Assembly (NCBI RefSeq): GCF_013185915.1
Contig: NZ_JAAZUH010000002.1
Coordinates: 1-64,000, forward strand
Length of the DNA stretch: 64,000 bases
Origin: Stenotrophomonas bentonitica
GTDB lineage: Bacteria; Pseudomonadota; Gammaproteobacteria; Xanthomonadales; Xanthomonadaceae
Direction of reading: 5' to 3'
The position numbers and the translations under genes are program-made. The notes beneath the pieces were generated by a model that saw nothing but the letters and a program-made list of their open reading frames with translations, was not told the origin of the DNA and did no database searches. Shown here piece after piece: positions 43,817-52,650 of this stretch (position 1 is the stretch's first letter; each line of letters begins with the position of its first letter).

Positions 43817-44860
43817 GTGGATACTCCTCTGAAACAGCGTCTGATTGGTGCCATCGTCCTGGTGGCGCTGGCCGTGATTTTCCTGCCCATGCTGGTCAAG
43901 GGCCCTGCGCCCGACAGCGGCGTGGCCAATGTTCCGATCAGTGCTCCGGACGCCCCGGCCGACGGCCAGTTCCAGACCCGCGAGCTGCCGCTGGTAGCGC
44001 CCACCGGCGGTGCCACCGGCCTGCAGGGTGCGACCAGCACCACCGCGCCGTTGCAGGACGCTGCCGCGCCGGCCGAAGCGGCCGTTGCCGACACCTCGCC
44101 GGCCGTAGCTGCGGGCAACTATGCGGTCAGTTTCGGCGCCTACGGCAGCCAGGCCGACGCCAATGCGGTCATTGCCTTCCTGAAGAAGGCGCAGCTGCCG
44201 GGCTTCAGCGAGGCCGCCACGATCAACGGCCGCCCGGCCTGGCGGGTCCGGGTGGGACCGTACGCCGACCGCGCGCAGGCCGAAGCCGCGCGCCTGGAAG
44301 CGATCAAGGTGCGCAATGACGTCAAGGCCGAAGTGGTGACCCTGGACGCCGGTGCGAACAGTGCGGTGGCCACCGCACCGACCCCGACCCCGACCACCAC
44401 CCCGGCCAGCCCGGCGCCTGCCGCGGCCTCCAGTGCCAGCGCCGCCCCGGCCGCCGCTGCGGTCAAGACCGAAGCGCTGCCTCCGGAACCGGCGGCCGCC
44501 GCCAAGCCGGCGCCGAAGCCTGAAACGCCGAAGCCTGAAGCGCCCAAGCCGACCCCGGCCAAGCCGGAAGCGCCGGTCGCGGCGGCCAAGCCGGCCGTGG
44601 TACCGGCTGCGCCGGCCGCCAGCAGCGTCGGCTTCGCCGTACAGCTGGGCGCGTTCGGCCAGGCCAGCGACGCCAACGCGCTGCGCGACAAGGTCCGCGC
44701 CGCCGGTTTCAGCGCATTCGTGGAGCAGGTACGCACCGACAAGGGCACGCTCAACCGCGTGCGTGTCGGGCCGGTCGCCAACCGTGCCGAGGCGGAGAAC
44801 CTCAAGGCCCAGGTTGCGTCGAAGGTCGGCGTGGCCGGCATGGTCCGGCCGCATCCCTGA
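43817..44860 (+). CDS. dedD: SPOR-domain cell-division protein, DedD-like
   Basis: A membrane-anchored protein that binds denuded septal peptidoglycan. The start is GTG at 43817 (VDTPLKQRL); an upstream in-frame ATG lies inside folC. The product is 347 aa: TM anchor RLIGAIVLVALAVIFLPMLV, then a first SPOR domain (NYAVSFGAYGSQADANAVIA), a long Ala/Pro/Lys-rich linker, and a second SPOR domain (VGFAVQLGAFGQASDANALR). E. coli DedD has one SPOR domain; two is a notable difference. Located in the conserved folC-cvpA interval. Confidence 0.88.
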   Translation: MDTPLKQRLIGAIVLVALAVIFLPMLVKGPAPDSGVANVPISAPDAPADGQFQTRELPLVAPTGGATGLQGATSTTAPLQDAAAPAEAAVADTSPAVAAGNYAVSFGAYGSQADANAVIAFLKKAQLPGFSEAATINGRPAWRVRVGPYADRAQAEAARLEAIKVRNDVKAEVVTLDAGANSAVATAPTPTPTTTPASPAPAAASSASAAPAAAAVKTEALPPEPAAAAKPAPKPETPKPEAPKPTPAKPEAPVAAAKPAVVPAAPAASSVGFAVQLGAFGQASDANALRDKVRAAGFSAFVEQVRTDKGTLNRVRVGPVANRAEAENLKAQVASKVGVAGMVRPHP

Positions 44861-44893
44861 TGCGGCGTAGCCATGACCTGACGGGAGCGCGGC

Positions 44894-45691
44894 ATGCTTG
44901 ATGTCGTGTTGCTGGCGGTAATCGGCATTTCCACCCTGCTGGGGCTGATGAAAGGCTTCGTCAGCATCGTCATCGGCACCCTGTCATGGCTGCTCGGCGG
45001 CTGGGCCGCGCTGATGTTCGGGCGCAGCGCGGCGGCCTGGTGGTCGGCCCCGGCGGCGCCGGGCAGCGGCCATTACGTGGCCGGCTATCTCACCGTGTTC
45101 CTGCTGGTCATGGTCTCGGTCTGGGCGATCGGCCTGGTGGTCCGCCAGGCGGTCCGTTCGACCAGCCTGAACGGCGCCGACCGCATGCTGGGCGGCGGCC
45201 TGGGCGTGGCGCGTGGCGGGCTGATCGCCTGCGTGCTGCTGCTGCTGGGCTCCTACACGCCGCTGACCCGTGAGCCGACCTGGCGGAATTCCTACCTGCG
45301 CGTTGCGCTGGACCCCGGCGTGGGCTGGATGCAGGCGCACATGCCGCGCATGCCCGACCTGCCGGCGCTGCCCGATCTGGACGCCATGAAGGGCCTGCAG
45401 GCCCTGCCTGCCGCGCTGCCGGAGGTGAACATGGCGCAACTGCCCGGCGTGGAGTTGGGCAAGCCGGGCGCGACAGGCGATAATGGCGTACTTGGCCAGT
45501 TGCTGGGTGGGCGCGGATGGCCGCGACCACTGGATGAGACCCCGCAGCAGGCGGTGGACCCCGCCGATGTGTGGGCCAACCAGGCACGACCAGGCTCCCC
45601 CCAGAACACCGATCCGGCGCTCGTGCGGCCGGACGACACCGGTCCGGCACGGAACGGTTCCCCCGGCCAGGCACGGCCACCTTCACAGTAG
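44894..45691 (+). CDS. cvpA: CvpA family membrane protein
   Basis: An inner-membrane protein required for colicin V production and linked to purF expression and envelope stability in enterics. The product is 265 aa (E. coli 162). Four hydrophobic segments occupy the first ~130 residues, with ERS-like turn [20 protein letters not shown] conserved. The extra C-terminal ~120 residues are Pro/Asp-rich and probably disordered. It lies 33 nt after dedD and 29 nt before purF. Confidence 0.9.
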   Translation: MLDVVLLAVIGISTLLGLMKGFVSIVIGTLSWLLGGWAALMFGRSAAAWWSAPAAPGSGHYVAGYLTVFLLVMVSVWAIGLVVRQAVRSTSLNGADRMLGGGLGVARGGLIACVLLLLGSYTPLTREPTWRNSYLRVALDPGVGWMQAHMPRMPDLPALPDLDAMKGLQALPAALPEVNMAQLPGVELGKPGATGDNGVLGQLLGGRGWPRPLDETPQQAVDPADVWANQARPGSPQNTDPALVRPDDTGPARNGSPGQARPPSQ

Positions 45692-45720
45692 ATGGGCCCA
45701 GCCCAGCGGAGATTCGCACC

Positions 45721-47187
45721 ATGTGTGGCATCGTCGGTATTGTCGGCAACCAGAACGTCGCCGGGCAGTTGTATGACGGCCTGACCGTCCTCCAGCATCG
45801 CGGCCAGGACGCGGCGGGCATCGCTACCGCCGACGGCACCCGCCTGCGCGTGCAGAAGGCCAATGGCCTGGTCCGGGACGTGTTCGACGCCAAGACCATG
45901 TCGACCCTGGAAGGCCGGGTCGGCATCGCGCATGTGCGGTACCCGACTGCGGGTTCGGAAGGGATGGACGAGGCGCAGCCGTTCTACGTCAATTCGCCGT
46001 ACGGCATCGCGCTGGCCCACAACGGCAACCTGATCAATACCGAAACGCTGCGCCAGCAGGTGTTCGAACAGGACCGCCGCAACGTCAACACCGATTCGGA
46101 CAGCGAAGTGCTGCTGAACGTGTTCGCGTTCGAGCTGGACGCGCAGCGCCAGCTGAGCCCGGAGGCGGCCATCCGCGCGGTGGCCGGCGTGCACCGCCGC
46201 TGCAAGGGCGGGTATGCGGTGATCAGCGTGGTGCTGGGCCTGGGCCTGGTCGCGTTCCGCGACCCGCACGGGATCCGTCCGCTGGTGCTGGGCAAGCGCG
46301 CGCATGCCGAAGGCGATGAGTACATCGTGGCGTCGGAATCGTCGGCGCTGGACGTGCTGGGCTTCCAGCGCGTGCGCGACGTGCGCCCGGGCGAGGCGCT
46401 GGTGATCACTGCGCGCGGTGAGCTGTTCTCGGAGGTGTGCGCCGAGCCGGTCGAGCACAGCCCGTGCATCTTCGAGTACGTGTATTTCGCGCGTCCGGAT
46501 TCGATGATCGACAACGTGTCGGTGCACAAGGCGCGCATGCGCATGGGCATCAAGCTGGGCGAGAAGATCCTGCGCCTGCGCCCGGACCACGACATCGATA
46601 CCATCATTCCGATCCCGGATACGTCGCGCGACGCTGCGCTGGAAATCTCCAACGTGCTCGGGGTGAAGTACCGCGAAGGCTTCATCAAGAACCGCTATAT
46701 CGGCCGCACCTTCATCATGCCGGGGCAGGGTGAGCGGGTGAAGTCGGTGCGCCGCAAGCTCAATCCGATCCACCTGGAGTTCCGCAACCGGGTGGTGCTG
46801 CTGGTGGACGATTCGATCGTGCGCGGCACGACCAGCCAGCAGATCGTGCAGATGGCGCGCGACGCGGGTGCGCGCAAGGTGTACCTGGCCAGCGCGGCGC
46901 CGCCGGTGCGTTACCCGAACATCTACGGCATCGACATGCCGGCGGCGGAGGAGCTGGTGGCGCACAACCGCAGCGTGGAGGAGATCGAGGCGCACCTGGG
47001 GTGCGACTGGTTGATCTACCAGGACATCGAGGACATGGAAGCGGCAGTGCGCGAAGGCAACCCGGAGCTGAAGTCGTTCGATTCGTCGTGCTTCAACGGG
47101 GTGTACCCGACCGGGATCGAGCCGGGCTATTTCGAGCGCATCCAGCAGCTGCGTTCGGACGACGCCAAGCACAAGCGCCGCGCCTGA
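45721..47187 (+). CDS. purF: Amidophosphoribosyltransferase
   Basis: The first committed step of purine synthesis, transferring glutamine amide nitrogen to PRPP. The product is 488 aa (E. coli 505). The start [15 protein letters not shown] exposes Cys2, the N-terminal glutaminase nucleophile, after Met removal. The PRPP loop is [19 protein letters not shown]. An in-frame ATG 150 nt upstream lies inside cvpA and is not used. No Pur box was verified. Confidence 0.96.
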   Translation: MCGIVGIVGNQNVAGQLYDGLTVLQHRGQDAAGIATADGTRLRVQKANGLVRDVFDAKTMSTLEGRVGIAHVRYPTAGSEGMDEAQPFYVNSPYGIALAHNGNLINTETLRQQVFEQDRRNVNTDSDSEVLLNVFAFELDAQRQLSPEAAIRAVAGVHRRCKGGYAVISVVLGLGLVAFRDPHGIRPLVLGKRAHAEGDEYIVASESSALDVLGFQRVRDVRPGEALVITARGELFSEVCAEPVEHSPCIFEYVYFARPDSMIDNVSVHKARMRMGIKLGEKILRLRPDHDIDTIIPIPDTSRDAALEISNVLGVKYREGFIKNRYIGRTFIMPGQGERVKSVRRKLNPIHLEFRNRVVLLVDDSIVRGTTSQQIVQMARDAGARKVYLASAAPPVRYPNIYGIDMPAAEELVAHNRSVEEIEAHLGCDWLIYQDIEDMEAAVREGNPELKSFDSSCFNGVYPTGIEPGYFERIQQLRSDDAKHKRRA

Positions 47188-47196
47188 GGCCTGGCG

Positions 47197-48033
47197 GTGA
47201 GTGCGAGCGTGCTGCAGGACGCGGCGGCCGGTGACCTGCTGCGCGCGGCGCAGCAGTGCATGGCGGAAGCGGATCCGCTGCGCAAGGTGGCGCTGACGCG
47301 GGAGTACGCGGCGCTGTACCGGGCGGGGCAGTTGAAGCTGGCGGCGGACGCACCGATGCCGGAGCCGATCCGGATGCCGGGTCGGCCAGCGCAGCTGCGG
47401 CTGGTGCATCCGCGCGAGGTACCGCGGCGTGGGTTGGGCAATGCGGAAGGGCGTGCGGCGTTCATCCACGCGATTGCGCATATCGAGCTCAATGCGATCG
47501 ATCTGGCCTGGGATGCGGTGTACCGTTTCCGGGGGCTGCCGTCGTCGTTCCATGCGGACTGGGTGGGGGTGGCCGACGATGAGTCGCGCCATTTCCTGCT
47601 GCTGCGCGAGCGGTTGCAGGCGTACGGATTCGACTACGGGGATTTCGCGGCGCACAACGGGTTGTGGGAAATGTGCGAGAAAACGGCGCACGATGGCCTG
47701 GCGCGGATGGCGCTGGTGCCACGCGTGCTGGAGGCGCGCGGGCTGGACGTGACGCCGGGGATGATTACCAAGCTGCGCTCATCAAACGACCACGCAACGG
47801 CGGACGTGCTGGAGATCATCCTGCGCGAAGAGGTGGCGCATGTGGCGGCGGGAACGCGGTGGTACCGCTGGTACTGTGCGCGCGAAGGTGTGGAACCTCG
47901 CGCTCGCTTCATTGCGCTGTTGAAGGAACACGCGGGCGGTTATCTCAATGGACCGTTCAATCTTGAAGCGCGTTTGCTGGCGGGGTTCGACCATGATGAG
48001 CTTGCTGACCTTCAGGCACAGGCGATTCGCTGA
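47197..48033 (+). CDS. DUF455 ferritin-like protein
   Basis: A 278-aa protein of the DUF455 family, predicted to have a ferritin-like di-iron four-helix core. Iron-ligand motifs are visible: FIHAIAHIELNAIDLA, then DDESRHFLLLRER and EIILREEVAHVAAG. The function is unknown; family members are sometimes fused to or next to rhomboid or hydroxylase genes, but not here. The start is GTG, 9 nt after the purF stop and behind GAGG. A REP-like hairpin (48035-48051) directly follows its stop. Confidence 0.85.
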   Translation: MSASVLQDAAAGDLLRAAQQCMAEADPLRKVALTREYAALYRAGQLKLAADAPMPEPIRMPGRPAQLRLVHPREVPRRGLGNAEGRAAFIHAIAHIELNAIDLAWDAVYRFRGLPSSFHADWVGVADDESRHFLLLRERLQAYGFDYGDFAAHNGLWEMCEKTAHDGLARMALVPRVLEARGLDVTPGMITKLRSSNDHATADVLEIILREEVAHVAAGTRWYRWYCAREGVEPRARFIALLKEHAGGYLNGPFNLEARLLAGFDHDELADLQAQAIR

Positions 48034-48034
48034 C

Positions 48035-48051
48035 GCCGGGCTTTGCCCGGC
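48035..48051. repeat. Short REP-like palindrome
   Basis: GCCGGGC, TTT, GCCCGGC directly after the DUF455 stop codon. Confidence 0.55.
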
Positions 48052-48114
48052 TGCTGATGGATTCAGGCGAACAGCCGTTGGGTGATGGGTGCCCTGCGGT
48101 TGGCGGGTCGGTGT

Positions 48115-48192
48115 GGTTTTGCGGGGGACGCCGTGAATCCGTCCATGGAGGCTAAGTCGCCGCATCCATGCGGCTCATTCCCCCGCAAACCC
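48115..48192 (-). repeat. 78-bp double-hairpin element, copy C
   Basis: Same family as 15198-15275 (same orientation) and 15522-15599. Outer ends GGTTTTGCGGGGGA and TCCCCCGCAAACCC pair. The first inner hairpin reads TCCGT/ATGGA instead of CCCAT/ATGGG, with a compensatory C-G to T-A change. The second is GCCGCAT/ATGCGGC. Flanking arms GGGTCGGTGT and ACACCGACCC extend the stem with a different sequence from copies A and B. It is single, not part of an inverted pair. The 294-nt gap holds no gene. Confidence 0.8.
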
Positions 48193-48327
48193 ACACCGAC
48201 CCACCATCGACACATGGCCGGTCGCCAGAGAAGAGCAGCTGGTAGGGTCGCATCCCAATCGACCGCCGATGGCGGTGAAACGTTCTGTAGGGCATGACTG
48301 CAAACGCAGGAATCGCGGTCCCACCGC

Positions 48328-49815
48328 TCAAACGTTCCCCAACACCACGCGCTTTCCATCTTCTGTTGGTCGGTTGATGTAAAACAAACCAGGCCCTGGC
48401 CGATACGGCAATTCCCGCGTCGCTTCATCAGCCGCATACAACAACGCGGTGTCGCCCAGTGCATCGAAATTCCAATGCGCGGACTGCATCAGGTAGCGCT
48501 GTCGCAACAACGTTTCCTGCGCGGCATCCAGTACCTGCCCAGCCACCAGACGCGTGGCAATCGGCTGCAGTTCCGCCGGCAACGCCAATGCCGGTTCGGC
48601 ATCCGGCGTGCGCGCCCACAGCACGCCCGCCGCTGCGGCGCGCGCATGCACCAGGCGCAGCGCGATCAACTGGTAACGCCAGTCGATCTCGCGCTTGAGC
48701 ACGACGGCGGCATGCGCAAACAGCACCCACTGCGGCAGCACGCTGTCGCTGCCGGCCACGCGCATCTGCTGCCAGCGGTGCCATACGTCGACCCAGATGC
48801 TGCTGTCATCCAGTCCGAGCGCTGCCTGCCAGCGTCGGCAGTCGGCCTGTGCGCGCGCGTACACCTGGGTGGCCTGGAGTACGGCGAGCGGTGGGGTTGT
48901 GGTGTCGGGCACCCCGTGATTGCGCAGGCGTTGTCCCTGTGGACGGGTCAGCAGTTTCGGTCCTTCGATGCGCTGGTCGTAGCCGCCGCCGATGTTGGCG
49001 TGGACGCCGGGCAGGGCGATTTCTTCATGCGCCGGTGCGACGGTGGTGAGGGCGAAATAGTGGCGGTGTTCATCGCGGGCGACCACCTGCACGACCTTGT
49101 CGGCGCAGTCCGGGGCGAGCGCCACGCGGGGGATTTCGTCGCGCTGCCGGGCATCGATGGCAACCACGGTGTCGAACAGGCCGACGAAGCGCACCGGGCG
49201 GGCGGTTGCCGTGGCGGCGGCGGTCCAGCCGGTGCGCCGCAGTTGTTCCTGCAGCCAGCTGCGGCCGTCGGCGGCGTTGAGGCGGTTGACGGCGTCGCGT
49301 GCGGAGGCGGCGCCGCGCGAGAAGCCGAACAGGTCCAGGCGTACGCGGCCGAGAAGATGCGCGGGCAGGGTCCGGGCGAGGGCGCGCAGGGCTTCGGGCA
49401 GGCGTACGTCGAGCGCCCGGTGGACCTTGGCTTTCACACCGGTGGCGCCGATGCCGAAGGCCAGGCCCATCAGGTCGTCGTCCTTGCCGGTACGGGTGCC
49501 GGCGCCTTCGATGTAGATCGCCAGCGACAGCAGGCCGGGCGTGGCAGGGGCGCCGTTGCGATGGTCGGGGTAGAGCGCGTGCAGGCGCGCGATGTTGGTC
49601 AGGCCGTTGCTGAAGCTGCTGGTCAGGCGGCTCTGGTAGGGAGAGGCGTCGTCGGCGAGCACGGCCGGTGCCGGTGCGAGCGGGGCGGGTGCGGTGCGGC
49701 CGGCGGGGCGCGAGGCGTGCCGCAGGTTGTCGGCGTTGTTGCGGGTGCCGTCGAAGAACAGGCCGATCTGCAGCGTGACCGGCACGGGTGTGGTCGGATC
49801 GGGATGCCCAGCCAT
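48328..49815 (-). CDS. DUF2235 alpha/beta-hydrolase, Tle1-like putative phospholipase
   Basis: A 495-aa protein from the ATG at 49815. The N-terminus LQIGLFFDGTRNNADNL and the nucleophile motif RLDLFGFSRGAASARDAVN (GFSRG) are hallmarks of the DUF2235/Tle1 family, which includes type VI secretion phospholipase effectors. VHANIGGGYD is also typical. No VgrG, PAAR, chaperone or immunity-like lipoprotein gene is next to it, and no T6SS genes are in this window. A housekeeping lipase is therefore possible. It is flanked by the structured element and a protease gene. Confidence 0.83.
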   Translation of the reverse strand: MAGHPDPTTPVPVTLQIGLFFDGTRNNADNLRHASRPAGRTAPAPLAPAPAVLADDASPYQSRLTSSFSNGLTNIARLHALYPDHRNGAPATPGLLSLAIYIEGAGTRTGKDDDLMGLAFGIGATGVKAKVHRALDVRLPEALRALARTLPAHLLGRVRLDLFGFSRGAASARDAVNRLNAADGRSWLQEQLRRTGWTAAATATARPVRFVGLFDTVVAIDARQRDEIPRVALAPDCADKVVQVVARDEHRHYFALTTVAPAHEEIALPGVHANIGGGYDQRIEGPKLLTRPQGQRLRNHGVPDTTTPPLAVLQATQVYARAQADCRRWQAALGLDDSSIWVDVWHRWQQMRVAGSDSVLPQWVLFAHAAVVLKREIDWRYQLIALRLVHARAAAAGVLWARTPDAEPALALPAELQPIATRLVAGQVLDAAQETLLRQRYLMQSAHWNFDALGDTALLYAADEATRELPYRPGPGLFYINRPTEDGKRVVLGNV

Positions 49816-50031
49816 GCCTCGGTGTCCCCTGTCGATGCAGGCCAAAGGTAGCGCGAAAACGACACGAGCGCGACGTAACTGAACCGCTTTGGGTCGGGGT
49901 CACAGTTCCGACATGTGATCGATAGCCTCTATTGAATTCACGCGACCGAGTGGCGCCAGATGGGTACGCCTGCTGACAGGGGTGGCAGCGCGAACACGTT
50001 CCTTACTGAAGTTCACTCATAGAGAGGCGAC

Positions 50032-51288
50032 ATGATGTCCAGTCCGATGAGAAAGACCGCAGTTGCGATCACGCTGTTCCTGGCCACCGTCGGCACGGCG
50101 GCGGCCACGCCCCTGTTCTCGCCGGTCACGGTGCTGAGCCGTGCCAGTGCGGCCAGCCAGCCGGCCGCGCAGGCGGTGCTGGCGGCGCCGTCCACGGCGG
50201 CGGTGCAGGAAGTCCGGGTCGATGCAGGTGCGGTGGTGGCCGGCCAGCGCCAGCTGGAATTCGAGCTGCTGGGGACGCCGGTGCAGGCGCAGCAGCAGCG
50301 GGTGGAGAGCCTGCCCGATGGCGGCAGCATCTGGTACGGCAGCCTGCAGGATGCGGGATCGAAACTGACCCGCCAGGCGGGCGGCAACGACCCGGGCAAT
50401 TCGGTGATCCTGGTGCAGTCCGGCGGCACGGTGACCGGATCGATCCGGAAGAACGGCACGCTGTACCGGTTGCGCCCGCTCAGCGATGGCCGCCATGTGC
50501 TGGTCCAGGTCGACGAATCGCGGATGCCGGCCGAGCATCCGGCCGACTACAACACGCTGCCGAAGATCGAGATGCCGGCCAGCGACCGCGCCGGCATCGC
50601 CGCCGCGTCGTCAGGCAGTCCGGCCACCATCCGCGTGCTGGTGGCCGCCACCAATGCAGCGGTGAGTGCTTACGGCGGCAACATGCAGCAGCTGGTGCAG
50701 CTGGCGGTGGCCGAGTCGAACCAGGGCTACACCAACAGCAACGTGGGCATCACCATGCAGCTGGCCGGGTACCAGGCCGTGGCGTACACCGAGACCGGAA
50801 ATTTCAGCACCGACCTGGCGCGCTTCCGCTCCACCAATGACGGCTACATGGATGCGATCCACACCACCCGCAACAGCACGGCGGCAGACGTGGCGGTGTT
50901 GATCCTCAACAACAGCAGCTATTGCGGGCTGGCGTCCGGAATCGGTTCGACCGCGTCCACCGCGTTCGCGGCGGTGTATTGGGATTGCGCCACCGGCTAC
51001 TACTCGTTCGCGCATGAGATCGGCCACCTGCAGAGCGCGCGGCACGACATCGCCACCGACTCCAGCACCACGCCGTATGCGTATGGCCACGGGTACCGCT
51101 ACCAGCCGGCCACCGGCGCGCGCTGGCGCACCATCATGGCCTACGACTGCACCTCGGGCTGCCCGCGCCTGAACTTCTGGTCCAACCCCAACATCAGCTA
51201 CAACGGGGTGCCGATGGGCATCGCTTCGAGCGCGGACAACCAGCGCGTGCTGGTCAACACCAAGGCAGCGGTCGCCGCGTTCCGGTAA
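50032..51288 (+). CDS. Secreted metzincin-type metallopeptidase
   Basis: A zinc endopeptidase, 418 aa, with a signal peptide (RKTAVAITLFLATVGTAAA). Residues ~25-195 form a propeptide-like region. The zinc site is H328-E329-I-G-H332-LQSAR-H338 followed by Asp; a Met-turn lies in RTIMAYDCTSG. The usual metzincin glycine two residues after the third position is Ser335 here. It resembles reprolysin-like M12 bacterial proteins. Substrate unknown, probably secreted or surface protein. Alone on the plus strand; the 49816-50031 gap has no clear promoter. Confidence 0.85.
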   Translation: MMSSPMRKTAVAITLFLATVGTAAATPLFSPVTVLSRASAASQPAAQAVLAAPSTAAVQEVRVDAGAVVAGQRQLEFELLGTPVQAQQQRVESLPDGGSIWYGSLQDAGSKLTRQAGGNDPGNSVILVQSGGTVTGSIRKNGTLYRLRPLSDGRHVLVQVDESRMPAEHPADYNTLPKIEMPASDRAGIAAASSGSPATIRVLVAATNAAVSAYGGNMQQLVQLAVAESNQGYTNSNVGITMQLAGYQAVAYTETGNFSTDLARFRSTNDGYMDAIHTTRNSTAADVAVLILNNSSYCGLASGIGSTASTAFAAVYWDCATGYYSFAHEIGHLQSARHDIATDSSTTPYAYGHGYRYQPATGARWRTIMAYDCTSGCPRLNFWSNPNISYNGVPMGIASSADNQRVLVNTKAAVAAFR

Positions 51289-51307
51289 GAGGCTCCGGGG
51301 CTGCGCG

Positions 51308-52048
51308 TCAGGCCAATGCGTCCAGGGTCCAGCCCTGTGGCGTGACGCGCAGTACCGAACCCTGTTCGTACCAGTCGCCAAGTACGATGCGCGTGCAGCT
51401 GCGGCCACCGGCCTGGAGGGTGTGGATGGCAGGGCGGTGGGTATGGCCGTGGATCATGGTGTCCACGCCATGCCGCACGAAGGTGGCGGTGACCTCGTCC
51501 GGGGCGACGTCGGTGACGGTCTCGAAGGTGGCGCGGTCGCCCTGCTTCATTTCCGACTGGCGGGCCTGGCTGGCATCGCGCGCCTTCTGCGCGAAGGCGA
51601 TGCGCGCGGCCAGCGGCTGCGCCAGGAACTGCGCCTGGAACACCGGGTCCCGGGTCTGCGCGCGGAACTGCTGGTAGGCCACGTCGTCGGTGCACAGCAG
51701 GTCGCCGTGCTGGAGCAGCACCGGCTGGCCGTACAGGTCGATCACGCTGGGGTCGGGCAGGATCCGGAACCCGGCGCGGCGCGCGTAGTCGTCGCCGACC
51801 AGGAAATCGCGGTTGCCGCGGATGAAGTACACCGGCACCCCGGCCGCAGACACGGCCTTGAGCGCGTCGGCCACCGCGTCGGCGGCGGGCGAGGGCGTGT
51901 CATCGCCGATCCAGGCCTCGAACAGATCGCCCAGGATGTACAGGGCGTCGGCCTGCATCGCCTCGCGCTGCAGGAACGCCAGGAACAGCTCGGTGATGGC
52001 TGGACGACTGGGGTCCAGGTGCAGATCGGAAATGAACAGCGTGGTCAT
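51308..52048 (-). CDS. lpxH: UDP-2,3-diacylglucosamine diphosphatase LpxH
   Basis: Hydrolyses UDP-2,3-diacylglucosamine to lipid X, step four of lipid A synthesis. The product is 246 aa (E. coli 240). It is a calcineurin-like di-manganese enzyme: [48 protein letters not shown] and [10 protein letters not shown] carry the metal ligands. Convergent with the metallopeptidase. It lies 62 nt downstream of a PAP2 gene on the same strand, with a SMAG repeat between. Confidence 0.95.
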   Translation of the reverse strand: MTTLFISDLHLDPSRPAITELFLAFLQREAMQADALYILGDLFEAWIGDDTPSPAADAVADALKAVSAAGVPVYFIRGNRDFLVGDDYARRAGFRILPDPSVIDLYGQPVLLQHGDLLCTDDVAYQQFRAQTRDPVFQAQFLAQPLAARIAFAQKARDASQARQSEMKQGDRATFETVTDVAPDEVTATFVRHGVDTMIHGHTHRPAIHTLQAGGRSCTRIVLGDWYEQGSVLRVTPQGWTLDALA

Positions 52049-52087
52049 GCGGCCATTGTAAAACGGCGGGCGCCGGCCGCAACGTCG

Positions 52088-52114
52088 GTAGAGCCACGCC
52101 CTGCGTGGCTCTAC
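52088..52114. repeat. SMAG-type REP overlapping a stop codon
   Basis: GTAGAGCCACGC and GCGTGGCTCTAC form a perfect 12-bp stem with GTAG at both ends. The reverse-strand TAG at 52113-52111 is the stop of the PAP2 gene. Confidence 0.85.
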
Positions 52115-52650
52115 ACCGGTAAAGGTAACCAGTTGAGGCTGGCGCCAGCCAGCGCCGTGGCAATCGCCGTCGCCGCCAGCACGTCACTGGGGTAATGCAA
52201 ACCCAGCACCACCCGCGATACCCCGACCGCTGCGGTGAACGGCACCAGGATCGGGGCCAGCCACGGGTAATACGCCAGCGCCACGATGGTGAACGACACC
52301 GCGTGCAGGGTATGCCCGGACGGGAAGCTGAACTCGTCCAGCGGCGCCACCCAGGCGCGGATCCGCAGGTCGGCCGCGTACGGCCGCGGACGCCTCGTCC
52401 AGCGCTTCAGGCCCTTGTACAGCAGCAGCGCCATCAACCCGGTGCCGGCCATGTGCAGCGACGCGCGCAGGCCGTCGAAACCGTCGACCAGTACCAGCGC
52501 GCCCATCAAGGCATACCAGAACACCCCGTCGCCGAGCCGGCTGACCACCGCGAATGCGCGGCGCACCCGGCGGTGCCGGCAGTAGTGGTTGGCGCGGCGG
52601 CAGAGACGGGTTTCGCGCCCGCGCAGGGCCTCAAGCGGCGTGGTCCGCAT
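52111..52650 (-). CDS. PAP2-family membrane phosphatase
   Basis: A lipid or polyprenyl phosphate phosphatase. From the ATG at 52650 the product is 179 aa with about four hydrophobic segments. The three PAP2 motifs are visible: [19 protein letters not shown] and [15 protein letters not shown]. It starts 20 nt inside the 3' end of the upstream glycosyltransferase gene, so the two are coupled. The substrate may be a phosphatidate or an undecaprenyl diphosphate; the context with a GT4 enzyme suggests glycolipid or glycan-lipid work. Its stop lies in a SMAG repeat. Confidence 0.86.
   Translation of the reverse strand: MRTTPLEALRGRETRLCRRANHYCRHRRVRRAFAVVSRLGDGVFWYALMGALVLVDGFDGLRASLHMAGTGLMALLLYKGLKRWTRRPRPYAADLRIRAWVAPLDEFSFPSGHTLHAVSFTIVALAYYPWLAPILVPFTAAVGVSRVVLGLHYPSDVLAATAIATALAGASLNWLPLPV

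Noticed and set aside
48475-49851. 458-codon open frame on the plus strand
   Set aside because: Antisense to the DUF2235 gene, which has the correct family motifs; composition of the frame is Arg/Gly/Ala-rich noise.
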